Assembly (NCBI GenBank): GCA_029844215.1
Contig: CM056733.1
Span: 14,939,501 to 15,003,500 of the forward strand
Length of the DNA: 64,000 nucleotides
Reading direction: 5' to 3'
DNA from: Przewalskia tangutica
Lineage: Eukaryota > Streptophyta > Magnoliopsida > Solanales > Solanaceae
Part shown: positions 36,180 through 47,380 of the stretch, in pieces
Layout: the number at the start of each line of letters is the position of its first letter
How positions within the stretch are numbered: position 1 is the stretch's first letter
Position numbers and translations under genes: made by a program
The notes under the pieces: generated by a model
Databases searched by the model: none
What the model saw: only the letters and a program-made list of their open reading frames with translations
Told to the model about the DNA's origin: nothing

Positions 36180-37966
36180 CATAGCTAGTGCAAGACAAGC
36201 TCATTTTACACTTCGAAAATATCCCAACAATTGTTGTTCTTGACACGCTCTCTAAGTGCAATTTACCACATGAGAAATTTTTAGTTTTGATACATTAGCC
36301 ACAAGACTTTAACCCAATGTCCCTTAGGGTATTGTACTGATATCTAAATAGAAACATTTCGGAAAAACTGAGTTTTCACGTTAGTCGCAAGGCGGAAACT
36401 ATTGGAGTTCTTGACTTTGAAGTTGGAACTTGAAGATGGGTTCTTCATAGGCCTCTAAGGAGTGCTTGGGCGGATTGGAACTTAAGGAAAGGAGCTAAGA
36501 ATTGCTAAGCGCGACTTTGGATCTTGGAAATTTTAAGGGCTTATAAAGGTATTATTTTTGTCGTTTTAGCAATTAAGGTTTACTTATCATTGTAGCTATG
36601 GTTATTAGCAAGCATGAGTTTTATAGTATGAAGTTTGATAAGTATTTGGACTATTGGAACCCTAATCCAAATCTAGCATGTTTAGCTTTAAGATTTCAAT
36701 TCAAGTCGATTATTAGTTAAGTCGTCACATGTTGTATAAAGAAGGAATTTTAGTTGTTGAAGTTGTTTATGACTAAGTAACATGTTGACCTAAGAACTTG
36801 AATTGGAAAAGGATTGGAAAAGACTTTGAATTGTTAGTATGTAGTTGGCGAGAATGGCTTGGAGTTTTAAGCTATTTCGTATGAATTGTGGGCGGAATTT
36901 TACGTATTGTAAGGCGTGTAATCCCCTTTGTTTGGTTGTTGTTTGGAGCCTTAAATGTGGCTTGTTGGTTATTGTATTCGGCCTTGAAAAGGTGGCAAGT
37001 GAGTCGAAACAAAGGAAGTCTTTGCCCGATTTTCCGTAGAATTAGAGACTAAATACTTAGTATTATTCTACGTAGGGACTAGAAGTTGATAGTCTTGTTG
37101 TGACCATTATAGGTTGACACTTCTACGTCGACATATTAGAAGCAGCTTGTGGATATTAGCCAGAAAGGTATGTGAACTATCTCCTCTTCTAGCATGATTC
37201 CTTAGAATAAAGAAAGTAAGTTCTACTCCTGAATGATCCATTCCTTGCTTGTATTTGGATTGCCTAAAATAGAATTTGTTCTATGTACTTCCTTGAGTGT
37301 ACTTTGATGTTTAAATTGTAAGTAGTATAATCCATTTCCTTAGGAAGTTTGGATTCTTAAAAGTGAAGGTATTTTTCTTAAAGTACATAGAAACTTAAAA
37401 GGAAGTGATTTCCAAATCTTTTGGCTAGTGCCTTAGTTCTAAAACCTAAAGGTCATTATAATGACTTTAGGAGTCAAAGAGTGATTTACTTATTTGATTT
37501 AAGAGGAGAAATGACATGATTTAAGAGAAGTAACTTGCGTTAAGGGTGAAGTTACTTGAGGTTTAAAAAGTAGAAAACTTGTTTTCTAACTATTAAGAGA
37601 CTTGAAGTATTTTTGAAAGTTAAGAACTTGATTTGTAAGTATGTGATACTTGGTTTTAATAGTATAAGTCTCTTGGTTATTGAAGCAATGGATACGTCTA
37701 AAACCATAAAGGGTTATAACGGCTTTATGGGAAGTTGGTTATAACGGCTTTATGGAAGGTTTAGAAAGTTGTCTATTTTGATTAAATCGGCATAAGTTGC
37801 CTAGATTGTAAAAATTTGGAGTTACTTGATTTCAAGCTTTGAAATGAGTTTTACGAGTGTAGTAACTTACCTTGAAAAATAGACACGCCTTGATACTACG
37901 GTGTTAGTATCTTGGGGCTTTACATAGAAAGGAGTCTTTTATAAAAGAATGTATGTATGCCTTGCT

Positions 37967-38500
37967 AAGTACTTTGGCTTGATAAATTGAGGATTTGTCT
38001 AAGTGTGCCTTGATAAGTACTTTGACTTGTTAAAAGAGAATTATTCTATGTATGCCTTGATAAGTACTTTGGCTTGTTAAATGAGAATTTATTCTATTTG
38101 TGCGGATAAGTACTTTGGCTTGTTAAATGAGAATTTATTCTATTTGTGCGGATAAGTACTTTGGCTTGTTAAATGAGAATTTATTCCATTTGTGCGGATA
38201 AGTACTTTGGCTTGTTAAATGAGAATTTATTCTACTTGTGCGGATAAGTACTTTGGCTTGATAAATGAGAATTTATTCTATTTGTGTCGGATAAGTACTT
38301 TGGCTTGTTAAATGAGAATTTATTCTATTTGTGCGGATAAGTACTTTGGCTTGTTAAATGAGAATTTATTCTATTTGTGCGGATAAGTACTTTGGCTTGT
38401 TAAATGAGAATTTATTCTATTTGTGCGGATAAGTACTTTGGCTTGTTAAATGAGAATTTATTCTATTTGTGCCCGATAAGTACTTTGGCTTGTTAATTGA
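37967..38500 (+). repeat. 46-bp tandem array (AAGTACTTTGGCTTG unit), T6 5' LTR
   Basis: About ten head-to-tail units with core GATAAGTACTTTGGCTTG and GAGAATTTATTCTATTTGTG. Units here read GTGCGGATAAG, two bases shorter than the GTGCCCGGATAAG in the 3' LTR, so the period is 46 instead of 48. Confidence 0.9.
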
Positions 38501-38734
38501 GAACTTGCCTATATGTCGGGTAATAGCCTTTGAGTGCAAGTATTATGTTTTATTAAGTTCTGCGACTCTCGGTTGAAGGGTGTCGTATGTTATGAGTTCT
38601 TGGGGACGCAAGCGGTGATGTGGGATTCCACGGTATGCTTCATTACTTGTAGTACTTGGGTTAAATTCTCGGATTTTTATAGAAGACATGGTAGTGCTTA
38701 TGTCTTGTTTGATGGTCGGTCGAGATAGGGTAAG

Positions 38735-39130
38735 AGTATAAGTGAGGGGTAAACCCCCAAGATGCTATACCACCTGCTTTACCACCTTCTCCGAGGTAGA
38801 GTATATGTGAGGGTAAACCCCAAGATGCTATACCACTGTTTACCACCTTCTCGAGGGTAGAGTATATGTGAAGTACACCCCAAGATCTTTATACCACCTG
38901 TCTACCACCTTCTCGAGGTAGAGTATATGTGAGGTAAACCCCAGATGTTATACCACTGTTTACCACCTTCTCCGGTAGAGTATATGTGAAGTACACCAAG
39001 ATCTATACCACCTGTTGTACCACCTTCTCGGGGTAGAGTATATGTGAGGTAAACCCCAGATGCTATACCACTTTACCACCTTCTCCGTGGTAAGAGTATA
39101 AGTGAGGTAAACCCCAATATGCTATACCAG
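38735..39130 (+). repeat. ~65-bp tandem array (GATGCTATACCACC unit), T6 5' LTR
   Basis: Six or seven units containing GTAGAGTATATGTGAGG, a GGGGT-AA-ACCCC inverted repeat and GATGCTATACCACC. They are more irregular than the matching array at 44120-44550. Confidence 0.88.
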
Positions 39131-39803
39131 GTGGGACTTGGTGTTCATGTATGCCTATTGGTGTTATGTTATATCTGGATCGGCGGTGAGGAAGGATTCC
39201 ACGGCACGATTGATATTATGGGCGTGAGACCCATAGTTATATTTGAGTAGTGACTTTGAGGGCTGCGTCCACGACTTGATATATTTGCTTATGTGCTATG
39301 TCTTGTAGGTTGGCTATCATACATGTCTCTGTTTTGTTTAGATGTTATGATTTCATTCTGATGCTCTTTGTTCACATACTTGGTACATTCTTCGTCTTGA
39401 CCTCCTCGGGCTGCGTTAAATCCGCAGTTTAGGTACCTTGATTCGGTGATCGGCAGTGTAGTATCTGCTCAGGGTTTTGGATAAGCTCCTTCTATTCCGG
39501 AGTTTATCGTTGGTATATGTCCTTCAGTACATGCTTTGTATAGTTTTGGGTACGGCGGGGCCTTGTCCCGTCATAGTTCAGTTTAACTCCTAAGTGCAGT
39601 ATTCATATGTAGGATTGGACTCGTATGCGGTGTAGTGTCTTTTGTTTATGTATATATGGCAGCCTTGTCGGCTTTGCCCTTGCGTCACGTTTGTTTTAAA
39701 AGAAAAAAATGAGGTGTTATTTCGATTCCATGACTTACTTGTATTGTTAAGGTAGAAGGGTGCCCGGGTAGGGCACGATCCGAGCTTGAGGTTGGTGTGT
39801 GAG

Positions 39804-39820
39804 TGGTATCGAGCGATCGA
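39804..39820 (+). other. T6 primer binding site, altered
   Basis: TGGTATCGAGCGATCGA, where the intact site is TGGTATCAGAGCAGT. The change matches T3 and T11. Confidence 0.8.
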
Positions 39821-40004
39821 TCCTCGGAATGTCTACAGACCGTGTCTAGTAGAGTCTTGATTATCGGTGTGTTGCGCGCCACACCCATAAACACGAGGCT
39901 ACGGGACATTTAGGAGTTGGTTTCTATTCTTTTCACTCTAAGATTGTGCCATGAAGGCGTGTTAGTAAGAAAATTCCTCTCCGACGTATGGTTGTGTTCT
40001 GATT

Positions 40005-40240
40005 ATGCCTCGAGGAGGGCAACAACGCCTTGATGGGGCAAAGGAGTAGCGAGCTACTAGTCGGACTCGAGAGAGTTGATAGGGCTTATGCCCGGGTTAT
40101 CTGGATGTTGTTCGCGATCGGCGAGTCGCCTGCGCCGAGTTTGAGCCCAAAGACACGAGCCTCCAGTTTCTCGGTTAGGAGAAGACTATAGGGTCATGAG
40201 GGAAGCAGTTATGTTATTGACCAAGATAGCGGTGCTAGCA
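40005..40240 (+). pseudogene. gag: T6 gag remnant
   Basis: The ATG at 40005 follows a leader like T2's. The DNA aligns with the T2 gag start but a missing base shifts the frame after three codons. It then continues through the stretch that in T2 is broken by T3 and T5, and through GAGAAGACTATAGGGTCATG. At GCGGTGCTA it jumps directly to the sequence after the T2 zinc-knuckle region, so the knuckle is deleted. Confidence 0.75.
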
Positions 40241-41048
40241 GTTGTAAGTGATAGTACCCCAGAGGTAGGGATACTTTGATTAGTAAAGTGAGAAGTAAGA
40301 ATGTTGACAAGAATGGTAAGTGAACTGAGACTATAGTTGTGTAGAGTTCACACGTAGTAATTGGCCCCTGACAGTGTAAGACCAATAGGGAAGATTGTAC
40401 GGTAGAAATACTTCGACCTATGTGATGAACCTCTAGTGATTAGGGGATAGGGTAAGAAGTACCTTGAGATAAGAGTGAGGTTTATTTCAGACTAAGAATG
40501 AGGAGTTAAGTGTGACGATGAGTCGGGTTATGGACTCATTTCGGGTCAGCCGATAGTATGGAATGGGGTAATGTCAGTTAGAAATGGTCCCGTTATGTGA
40601 TAGGGTCCTGAGGATGTCGAGCCCAAGTTTAGTTAATCGTTGTACAAGTTTGTGGATCGTTCCACGGAACTAGGTCGTAAGGACCAGAAAAGCCTTAACG
40701 GGAATGTGAGTAGCTTAATGGCCGTGTTTGATTGGTAACTCCAAGGAGTGGAGAATAGAAACAAAATTTGAGATTTTGTACGTGTACTAGATGAGTTTGA
40801 AAGTCGAAAAAGTATGGCAAGTAAGGAAAGAAAGGAACCTCTAAGGATCCGTGTTTGAGAGGCAGTAACCTTCGAGTTTTGTGAGAAGGGACCACGGACG
40901 AAAGGTCCATTATTATGTTCACGTATGTTGTGGTGGCCCGTGTGGCATCGTTGGTCTTGTGCGATTTTGATTGATAGGCATAGTATAGAGATTATCGGAG
41001 TTAGTATATCTTAGCAATCGACTAAGAACATTCGGGACGAATGTTTCT
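40241..41048 (+). other. T6 conserved non-coding block
   Basis: It aligns with T2 34475-35166. No protein is recognisable. It ends in hairpin arms AACATTCG (41027-41034) and CGAATGTT (41038-41045). Confidence 0.7.
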
Positions 41049-41057
41049 AAGGAAGAA
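41049..41057 (+). other. T6 polypurine tract, shortened
   Basis: AAGGAAGAA where T2 has AAGGGGGGAAGAA. The loss of G bases could be real or a homopolymer error. Confidence 0.75.
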
Positions 41058-43389
41058 TGTTACACCCGTAAGTCCGGGACATGTATAAGAGAGTGTACGT
41101 AAGGAACCAAGACTTGGAAATTAGTACGAAAGGAAGAATTGTTTTCCAATGGAAAATGTTCGAACATCGGAAAGGAAAAATGTTCGTTGTTGAGAATTGG
41201 ATTCTCAAAATACATTATTTGAAGAGTATGGGACTTAGTAATATTATGGAAACTTATTTTTGCGGATTTGGTCACGTGGGGCCCACAGAAATTTTACGTT
41301 TGTGGGGCCACGAGGTTCTGAATTTTATGGACGAATGAGAGGCGACACGTGGCACCCCACATGTCTTGGTCGAAATTTGTACAAAGGGTAAAATGGTCAT
41401 TGACCACTTTGGAAGATTAGTCTTGCTAGCTTGATTTTGTTGACTAGTCAACTTGTCCACTTGGCTTTTCATTAATTGTCTTTCATCCTAGACCACAAGT
41501 GTATTAATCCAAGCCCTCAAATGTGTTTTATATACATAGCTAGTGCAAGACAAGCTCATTTTACACTTAGAAAATATCCCAACAATTGTTGTTCTTCAAC
41601 ATGCTCTCGGCTAAGTGCAATTTCCCACGAGAAATTTGTAGTTTTGATCCATTAGCCACAAGACTTTAACCCAATGTCCCTTAGGGTATTTTAAGGATAT
41701 CTCAAAATAAAGATTTGGAAAAGCGGAGTTTTCACGTTAGTCATGGCGGAAACTATTGGAGTTCTTGACTTTGAAGTTGGAACTTGAAGATGGGTTCTTC
41801 ATAGGCCTCTAATGAGTGCTTGGATGGGATTGGTACTTAAGGATAGGATCTACGAATTGCTTATTCGCGTCTTTGGATCTTGGAAATTTTAAGGGCTTAT
41901 AAAGGTATTATTTTTGTCGTTTTAGCAATTAAGGTTTACTTATCATTGTAGCTATGGTTATTAGCAAGCATGAGTTTTATAGTATGAAGTTTGATAAGTA
42001 TTTGGACTATTGGAACCCTAATCCGAAATCTAGCATGTTTAGCTTTAAGATTTCAATTCAAGTCGATTATTAGTTAAGTCGTCACATGTTGTATAAAGAA
42101 GGGAATTTTAGTTGTTGAAGTTGTTTATGACTAAGTAACATGTTGACCTAAGAACTTGAATTGGAAAAGGATTGGAAAAGACTTTGAATTGTTAGTATGT
42201 AGTTGGCCGAGAATGGCTTGGAGTTTTAAGCTATTTCGTATGAATTGTGGGGCGGAATTTTACACGTATTGTAAGGCGTGTAATCCCCTTTTGTTTGGTT
42301 GTTGTTTGGAGCCTTAAATGTGGTTGTTGGTTATTGTACTCGGCCTTGAAAAAGGTGGCAAGTGAGTCGAAACAAAGGAAGTGCTGCCCGATTTTCCGTA
42401 GAATTAGAGACTAAATACTTAGTATTATTCTACGTAGGGACTAGAAGTTGATAGTCTTGTTGTGACCATTATAGGTTGACACTTCTACGTACGGCATATT
42501 CGGCTTAGCTTGTGGATATTAGCCGAAAAGGTATGTGAACTATCTCCTCTTCTAGCATGATTCCTTAGAATAAAGAAAGTAAGTTTTACTCCTTGAATGA
42601 TCCATTCCTTGCTTGTATTTGGATTGCCTAAAATAGAATTTGTTCTATGTACTTCCTTGAGTGTACTTTGATGTTTAAATTGTAAGTAGTATAATCCATT
42701 TCCTTAGGGAAGTTTGGATTCTTAAAAGTGAAGGTATTTTCTTAAAGTACATAGAAACTTAAAAAGGAAGTGATTTCCAAATCTTTTGGCTAGTGCCTTA
42801 GTTCTAAAACCTAAAGGTCATTATAATGACTTTAGAAGTCAAAGGTGATTTACTTATTTGATTTAAAAGAGGAGAAATGACATGATTTAAGAGAAGTAAC
42901 TTGTGTTAAGGGTGAAGTTACTTGAGGTTTAAAAAGTAGAAGAAAACTTGTTTTCTAACTATTAAGAGACTTGAAGTATTTTTGAAAGTTAAGAACTTGA
43001 TTTGTAAGTATGTGATACTTGGTTTTAATAGTATAAGTCTCTTGGTTATTGAAGCAATGGATACGTCTAAAACCATAAAGGGTTATAACGGCTTTATGGG
43101 AAGTTGGTTATAACGGCTTTATGGAAGGTTTAGAAAGTTGTCTATTTTGATTAAATCGGCATAAGTTTCCTAGATTGTAAAAATTTGGAGTTACTTGATT
43201 TCAAGCTTTGAAATGAGTTTTCTGAAGTGTAGTAACTTACCTTGAAAAATAGACACGCCTTGATACTACGGTGTTAGTATCTTGGGGCTTTACATAGAAA
43301 GGAGTCTTTTATAAAGAATGTATGTATGCCTTGCTAAGTACTTTGGCTTGATAAATTGAGGATTTGTCTAAGTGTGCCTTGATAAGTAC

Positions 43390-43870
43390 TTTGACTTGTT
43401 AAAAGAGAATTATTCTATGTATGCCTTGATAAGTACTTTGGCTTGTTAAATGAGAATTTATTCTATTTGTGCCCGGATAAGTACTTTGGCTTGTTAAATG
43501 AGAATTTATTCTATTTGTGCCCGGATAAGTACTTTGGCTTGTTAAATGAGAATTTATTCCATTTGTGCCCGGATAAGTACTTTGGCTTGTTAAATGAGAA
43601 TTTATTCTACTTGTGCCCGGATAAGTACTTTGGCTTGATAAATGAGAATTTATTCTATTTGTGTCCGGATAAGTACTTTGGCTTGTTAAATGAGAATTTA
43701 TTCTATTTGTGCCCGGATAAGTACTTTGGCTTGTTAAATGAGAATTTATTCTATTTGTGCCCGGATAAGTACTTTGGCTTGTTAAATGAGAATTTATTCT
43801 ATTTGTGCGGATAAGTACTTTGGCTTGTTAAATGAGAATTTATTCTATTTGTGCCCTGATAAGTACTTTG
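43390..43870 (+). repeat. 48-bp tandem array, T6 3' LTR
   Basis: About ten units with period 48 (GTGCCCGGATAAG version). Because 48 is a multiple of three, the array stays open in one frame as a 16-residue repeat containing LCPDKYFGLLNENLF (43443-43814). This is a by-product of the period. No other sign of coding is seen. Confidence 0.92.
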
Positions 43871-44119
43871 GCTTGGTTAATTGAGAACTTGCCTATATGT
43901 GCTGGTAATAGCCTTTGAGTGCAAGTATTATGTTTTATTAAGTTGCCGCGACTCTCGGTTGAAGGGTTTGTCTTGTTGTAAGTTCTTGGGACGTCAAGCG
44001 GTGATGTGGGATTCCACGGGTATGCTTCCGTTACTTGTAGTACTTGGGTTAAATTCCCGGATTTTTATAGAAGACATGGTAGTGCTTATGTCTTGTTTGA
44101 TGGTCGGTCGAGATAGGGT

Positions 44120-44550
44120 AAGAGTATAAGTGAGGGGTAAACCCCCAAGATGCTATACCACCTGCTTTACCACCTTCTCCAGGGTAGAGTATATGTGAGG
44201 GGTAAACCCCCAAGATGCTATACCACCTGTTTTACCACCTTCTAGGTAGAGTATATGTGAAGTGGTACCCCCAAGATGTTATACCACCTGTTTTACCACC
44301 TTCTCCAGGGTAGAGTATATGTGAGGGGTAAACCCCCAAGATGCTATACCACCTGTTTTACCACCTTCTCCAGGGTAGAGTATATGTGAGGGGTACACCC
44401 CCAAGATGCTATACCACCTGTTGTACCACCTTCTCCAGGGTAGAGTATATGTGAGGGGTAAACCCCCAAGATGCTATACCACCTGCTTTACCACCTTCTC
44501 CAGGGTAAGAGTATAAGTGAGGGGTAAACCCCCAAGATGATATACCACCG
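44120..44550 (+). repeat. 65-bp tandem array, T6 3' LTR
   Basis: Six to seven regular units of 65 bases with the GGGGTAAACCCCC inverted repeat and CACCTTCTCCAGGGTAGAG. Related units lie in the T11 LTRs on the other strand (58000-58300, 63230-63540). Confidence 0.92.
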
Positions 44551-45222
44551 GTGGGACTTGGTGTTCATGTATGCCTATTGGTGTTATGTTATATCCTGGA
44601 CTGCCGGCAGTGAGGAAGGATTCCACGGGCACGATTGATATTATGGGCGTGAGACCCATAGTTATATTTGAGTAGTGACTTTGAGGGCCTGCGTCCCTGA
44701 CTTGATATGACTGCTTATGTGCTATGTACTGTAGGTTGGCTATCATACATGTCTCCTGTTTTGTTTAGACTGTTATGATTTCATTACAGTACTCTTTGTT
44801 CACATACTTGGTACATTCTTGTCGACCTCCTTGAGTGCGTTCATCTGCGCAGTTTAGGTACGATTCGGTGATCGGCAGTGTAGGATCACCTTTCGGGGTT
44901 TTGGATAAGCTCCTTCTATTCCGAGTTTATCTTTGGTATATGTCCTTGATGCAGTTTTGTATAGTTTTGGATGCACGGGGCCTTGTCGTCATAGTTGATT
45001 TAACTCCTAGAGGTGCAGTATTCATATGTGGGATTGGACTCGTATGCGGTGTAGTGTCTTTTGTTTATGTATATATGGCGGCCTTGTCGGCTTTGCCGCC
45101 TTGCGCGTCGTTTGTTTTAAAAGAAAAAAAAATGAGGTGTTATTTCGATTCCATGACTTACTTGTATTGTTAAGGTAGAAGGGTGCCCGTGTAGGGCACG
45201 ATCCAGCTTGAGGTTGGTGTGT

Positions 45223-46178
45223 GATTTGCTTGTGGAGTTTTACAAGGATCGTTTAGGCACATCCCGATCCTGACTAACTTCGATCTGAAGTGTGCAACTT
45301 TGGCGAAGCTATGTGAAGAGGATAGTCTACATCTTTTGCATTTCATATCCCCAAAGGAAATTTGGGAAACTCTTTCGATATAGGCAATGACAAGGCACAC
45401 TGGACCGGATGGTTATTAATTTTGCCTTCAAGGATAGATGGAAAGATGTGGGACATGATGTAGTAAAAAGTGTTCAAGAGTTCTTCTCTACTGGGGTTCT
45501 TTTGAAGCAGATGAATCATACCATCATTGCCCTACTGCCCAAGACCGATCAGGATCCTAAGGTAACTAATTTTAGGCCTATTGGATTAACTAATGTGGTC
45601 TATAAAATCATTACAAAGATTCTAGCTAACAGAATGGCAAGGGTTCTTCCTACTCTCGTTGACAAATCTCAAGGGGCATTTGTGAAAGGAAGAAACATGA
45701 TGGACAATGTCTATGTTGCACAAGAGCTTGTGAGAGGATTTAATAGAGCCAGAGTCTCTCCAAGGTGTATGCTTATGGTGGACCTTCGGAAAGCATTTGA
45801 CACGGTCTCTTGGAGTTTCCTTGAAGCGGTATTAAGAGGCCTCAACTTTCCGGACAGATTTGTTAGACGGATCATGGAATGTGTTTGCTCAACCTCCTTC
45901 TCTTTTTCTATCAACGGTGAGCTACATGGTTACTTCAAGGGTAAGCGCGGCCTAAGACAAGGTGATCTTATGTCCCCTTCGCTCTTTATCTTGTGTATGG
46001 AATACCTTTCAAGGTTGCTTAAATTGAAGGCTGAGGCAAGAGCTTTCTCTTATTTTCCAAAGTGTAAAAGGTTGGGAATTACTCATCTTGCTTTTGCGGA
46101 TGACCTCATGCTTTTTGCCAAAGGTGATGTATCTTCAGTTGGGATTCTTATGAGTTGTCTGGAAGAATTGGAGGCTGT
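45223..46178 (+). pseudogene. L1 reverse transcriptase segment, copy 1 of tandem duplication
   Basis: The frame 45409-46248 reads through LINE reverse transcriptase: FRPIGLTNVVYKIITKILAN, GAFVKGRNMMDN, MLMVDLRKAFDTVSW (first catalytic Asp), GLRQGDLMSPSLF, and the FADD catalytic motif at 46093-46104. Domain order and motifs are those of plant L1-type RT. At about 46178 the sequence leaves the LINE and enters T2-type LTR sequence, so the frame ends in a chimeric tail. The first 200 bases have several small indels relative to copy 2, and the rest is almost identical. Confidence 0.9.
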
Positions 46179-46355
46179 TACGGAATTTTATGGACGAATG
46201 AGAGGGCGACATGTGGCACCTCCCCCACATGGTCTTGGACGAAAATAGTAAGGGTAAAATGGTCATTGACCATCAAGGAAGATAAGTCTTGCTAGCTTGA
46301 GATTGTTGACCAAGTCAACTTGTCCACTTGGCTTAACATTAATTGTCCTTCATCC
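46177..46355 (+). repeat. T2-type LTR fragment inside L1 (duplication joint)
   Basis: It repeats T2 3' LTR 35446-35622 (GGAATTTTATGGACGAATGA to CTTCATCC). It lies between the two LINE copies, which shows that the duplicated unit comprised LTR tail plus LINE head. Confidence 0.9.
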
Positions 46356-47380
46356 CACTCCATCAACTTTCTTGTCAAGACCAATGGTGCTATCACTACA
46401 TCACCCGGGGAAGTTAGAGATTTGCTTGTGGAGTTTTACAAGGATCTTTTAGGCACATCCCGATCCACAACTAACTTCGATCCTGAAGTGTGCAACTTTG
46501 GCCCGAAGCTATGTGAAGAGGATAGTCTACATCTTTTGCATTTCATATCCCCAAAGGAAATTTGGGAAGCTCTTTCTGATATAGGCAATGACAAGGCACC
46601 TGGACCGGATGGTTATTCGGCTGCCTTCTTCAAGGATAGATGGAAAGATGTGGGACATGATGTAGTAAAAAGTGTTCAAGAGTTCTTCTCTACTGGGGTT
46701 CTTTTGAAGCAGATGAATCATACCATCATTGCCCTACTGCCCAAGACCGATCGGGATCCTAAGGTAACTGATTTTAGGCCTATTGGATTAACTAATGTGG
46801 TCTATAAGATCATTACAAAGATTCTAGCTAACAGAATGGCAAGGGTTCTTCCTACTCTCGTTGACAAATCTCAAGGGGCATTTGTGAAAGGAAGAAACAT
46901 GATGGACAATGTCTATGTTGCACAAGAGCTTGTGAGAGGATTTAATAGAGCCAGAGTCTCTCCAAGGTGTATGCTTATGGTGGACCTTCGGAAAGCATTT
47001 GACACGGTCTCTTGGAGTTTCCTTGAAGCGGTATTAAGAGGCCTCAACTTTCCGGACAGATTTGTTAGACGGATCATGGAATGTGTTTGCTCAACCTCCT
47101 TCTCTCTTTCTATCAACGGTGAGCTACATGGTTACTTCAAGGGTAAGCGCGGCCTAAGACAAGGTGATCTTATGTCCCCTTCGCTCTTTATCTTGTGTAT
47201 GGAATACCTTTCAAGGTTGCTTAAATTGAAGGCTGAGGCAAGAGCTTTCTCTTATTTTCCAAAGTGTAAAAGGTTGGGAATTACTCATCTTGCTTTTGCG
47301 GATGACCTCATGCTTTTTGCCAAAGGTGATGTATCTTCAGTTGGGATTCTTATGAGTTGTCTGGAAGAATTGGAGGCTGT
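46179..47380 (+). repeat. Tandem duplication copy 2 (~1.2 kb: LTR tail + LINE head)
   Basis: Copy 1 is 35447-35690 plus 45228-46178 (T6 lies inside it). The junction at 46177-46179 shares two or three bases (GT/TGT) between the LINE and LTR sides. Sequence identity is very high after about 45440. Confidence 0.85.

Larger units (their letters stand above)
35691..39800 (+). repeat. T6 5' LTR (4110 bp)
   Basis: It starts TGTTACACCCCG and ends GGTGTGT in place of GTGTGACA. The 3' LTR ends the same way, which fixes the end. It contains a G-box (35990-35995), a TATA-like site (36174-36179), a doubled GTTATAACGGC module (37711-37756), and two tandem arrays (about 38040-38500 and 38735-39130). Confidence 0.9.
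35691..45222 (+). mobile_element. T6: gag-remnant chromovirus-type element with 4.1 kb LTRs
   Basis: Target duplication GATTT (35686-35690 and 45223-45227), 5' LTR 35691-39800, internal region 39801-41057 (1257 bases), 3' LTR 41058-45222. It sits inside copy 1 of the duplicated LINE segment, and copy 2 (around 46430) shows the empty site. Its internal region is colinear with T2 and lacks a stretch present in T2 between about 33810 and 34470. Pol is absent. Confidence 0.93.
41058..45222 (+). repeat. T6 3' LTR (4165 bp)
   Basis: It is colinear with the 5' LTR. It is followed by the GATTT target duplication and LINE sequence. Arrays lie at about 43390-43870 and 44120-44550. The frame at 43443-43814 lies in the first array. 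Confidence 0.92.

Noticed and set aside
45409..46248. A 279-codon intact reverse transcriptase gene
   Set aside because: It is LINE copy 1 truncated at both ends by T6 and by the duplication joint, and its tail is LTR sequence.
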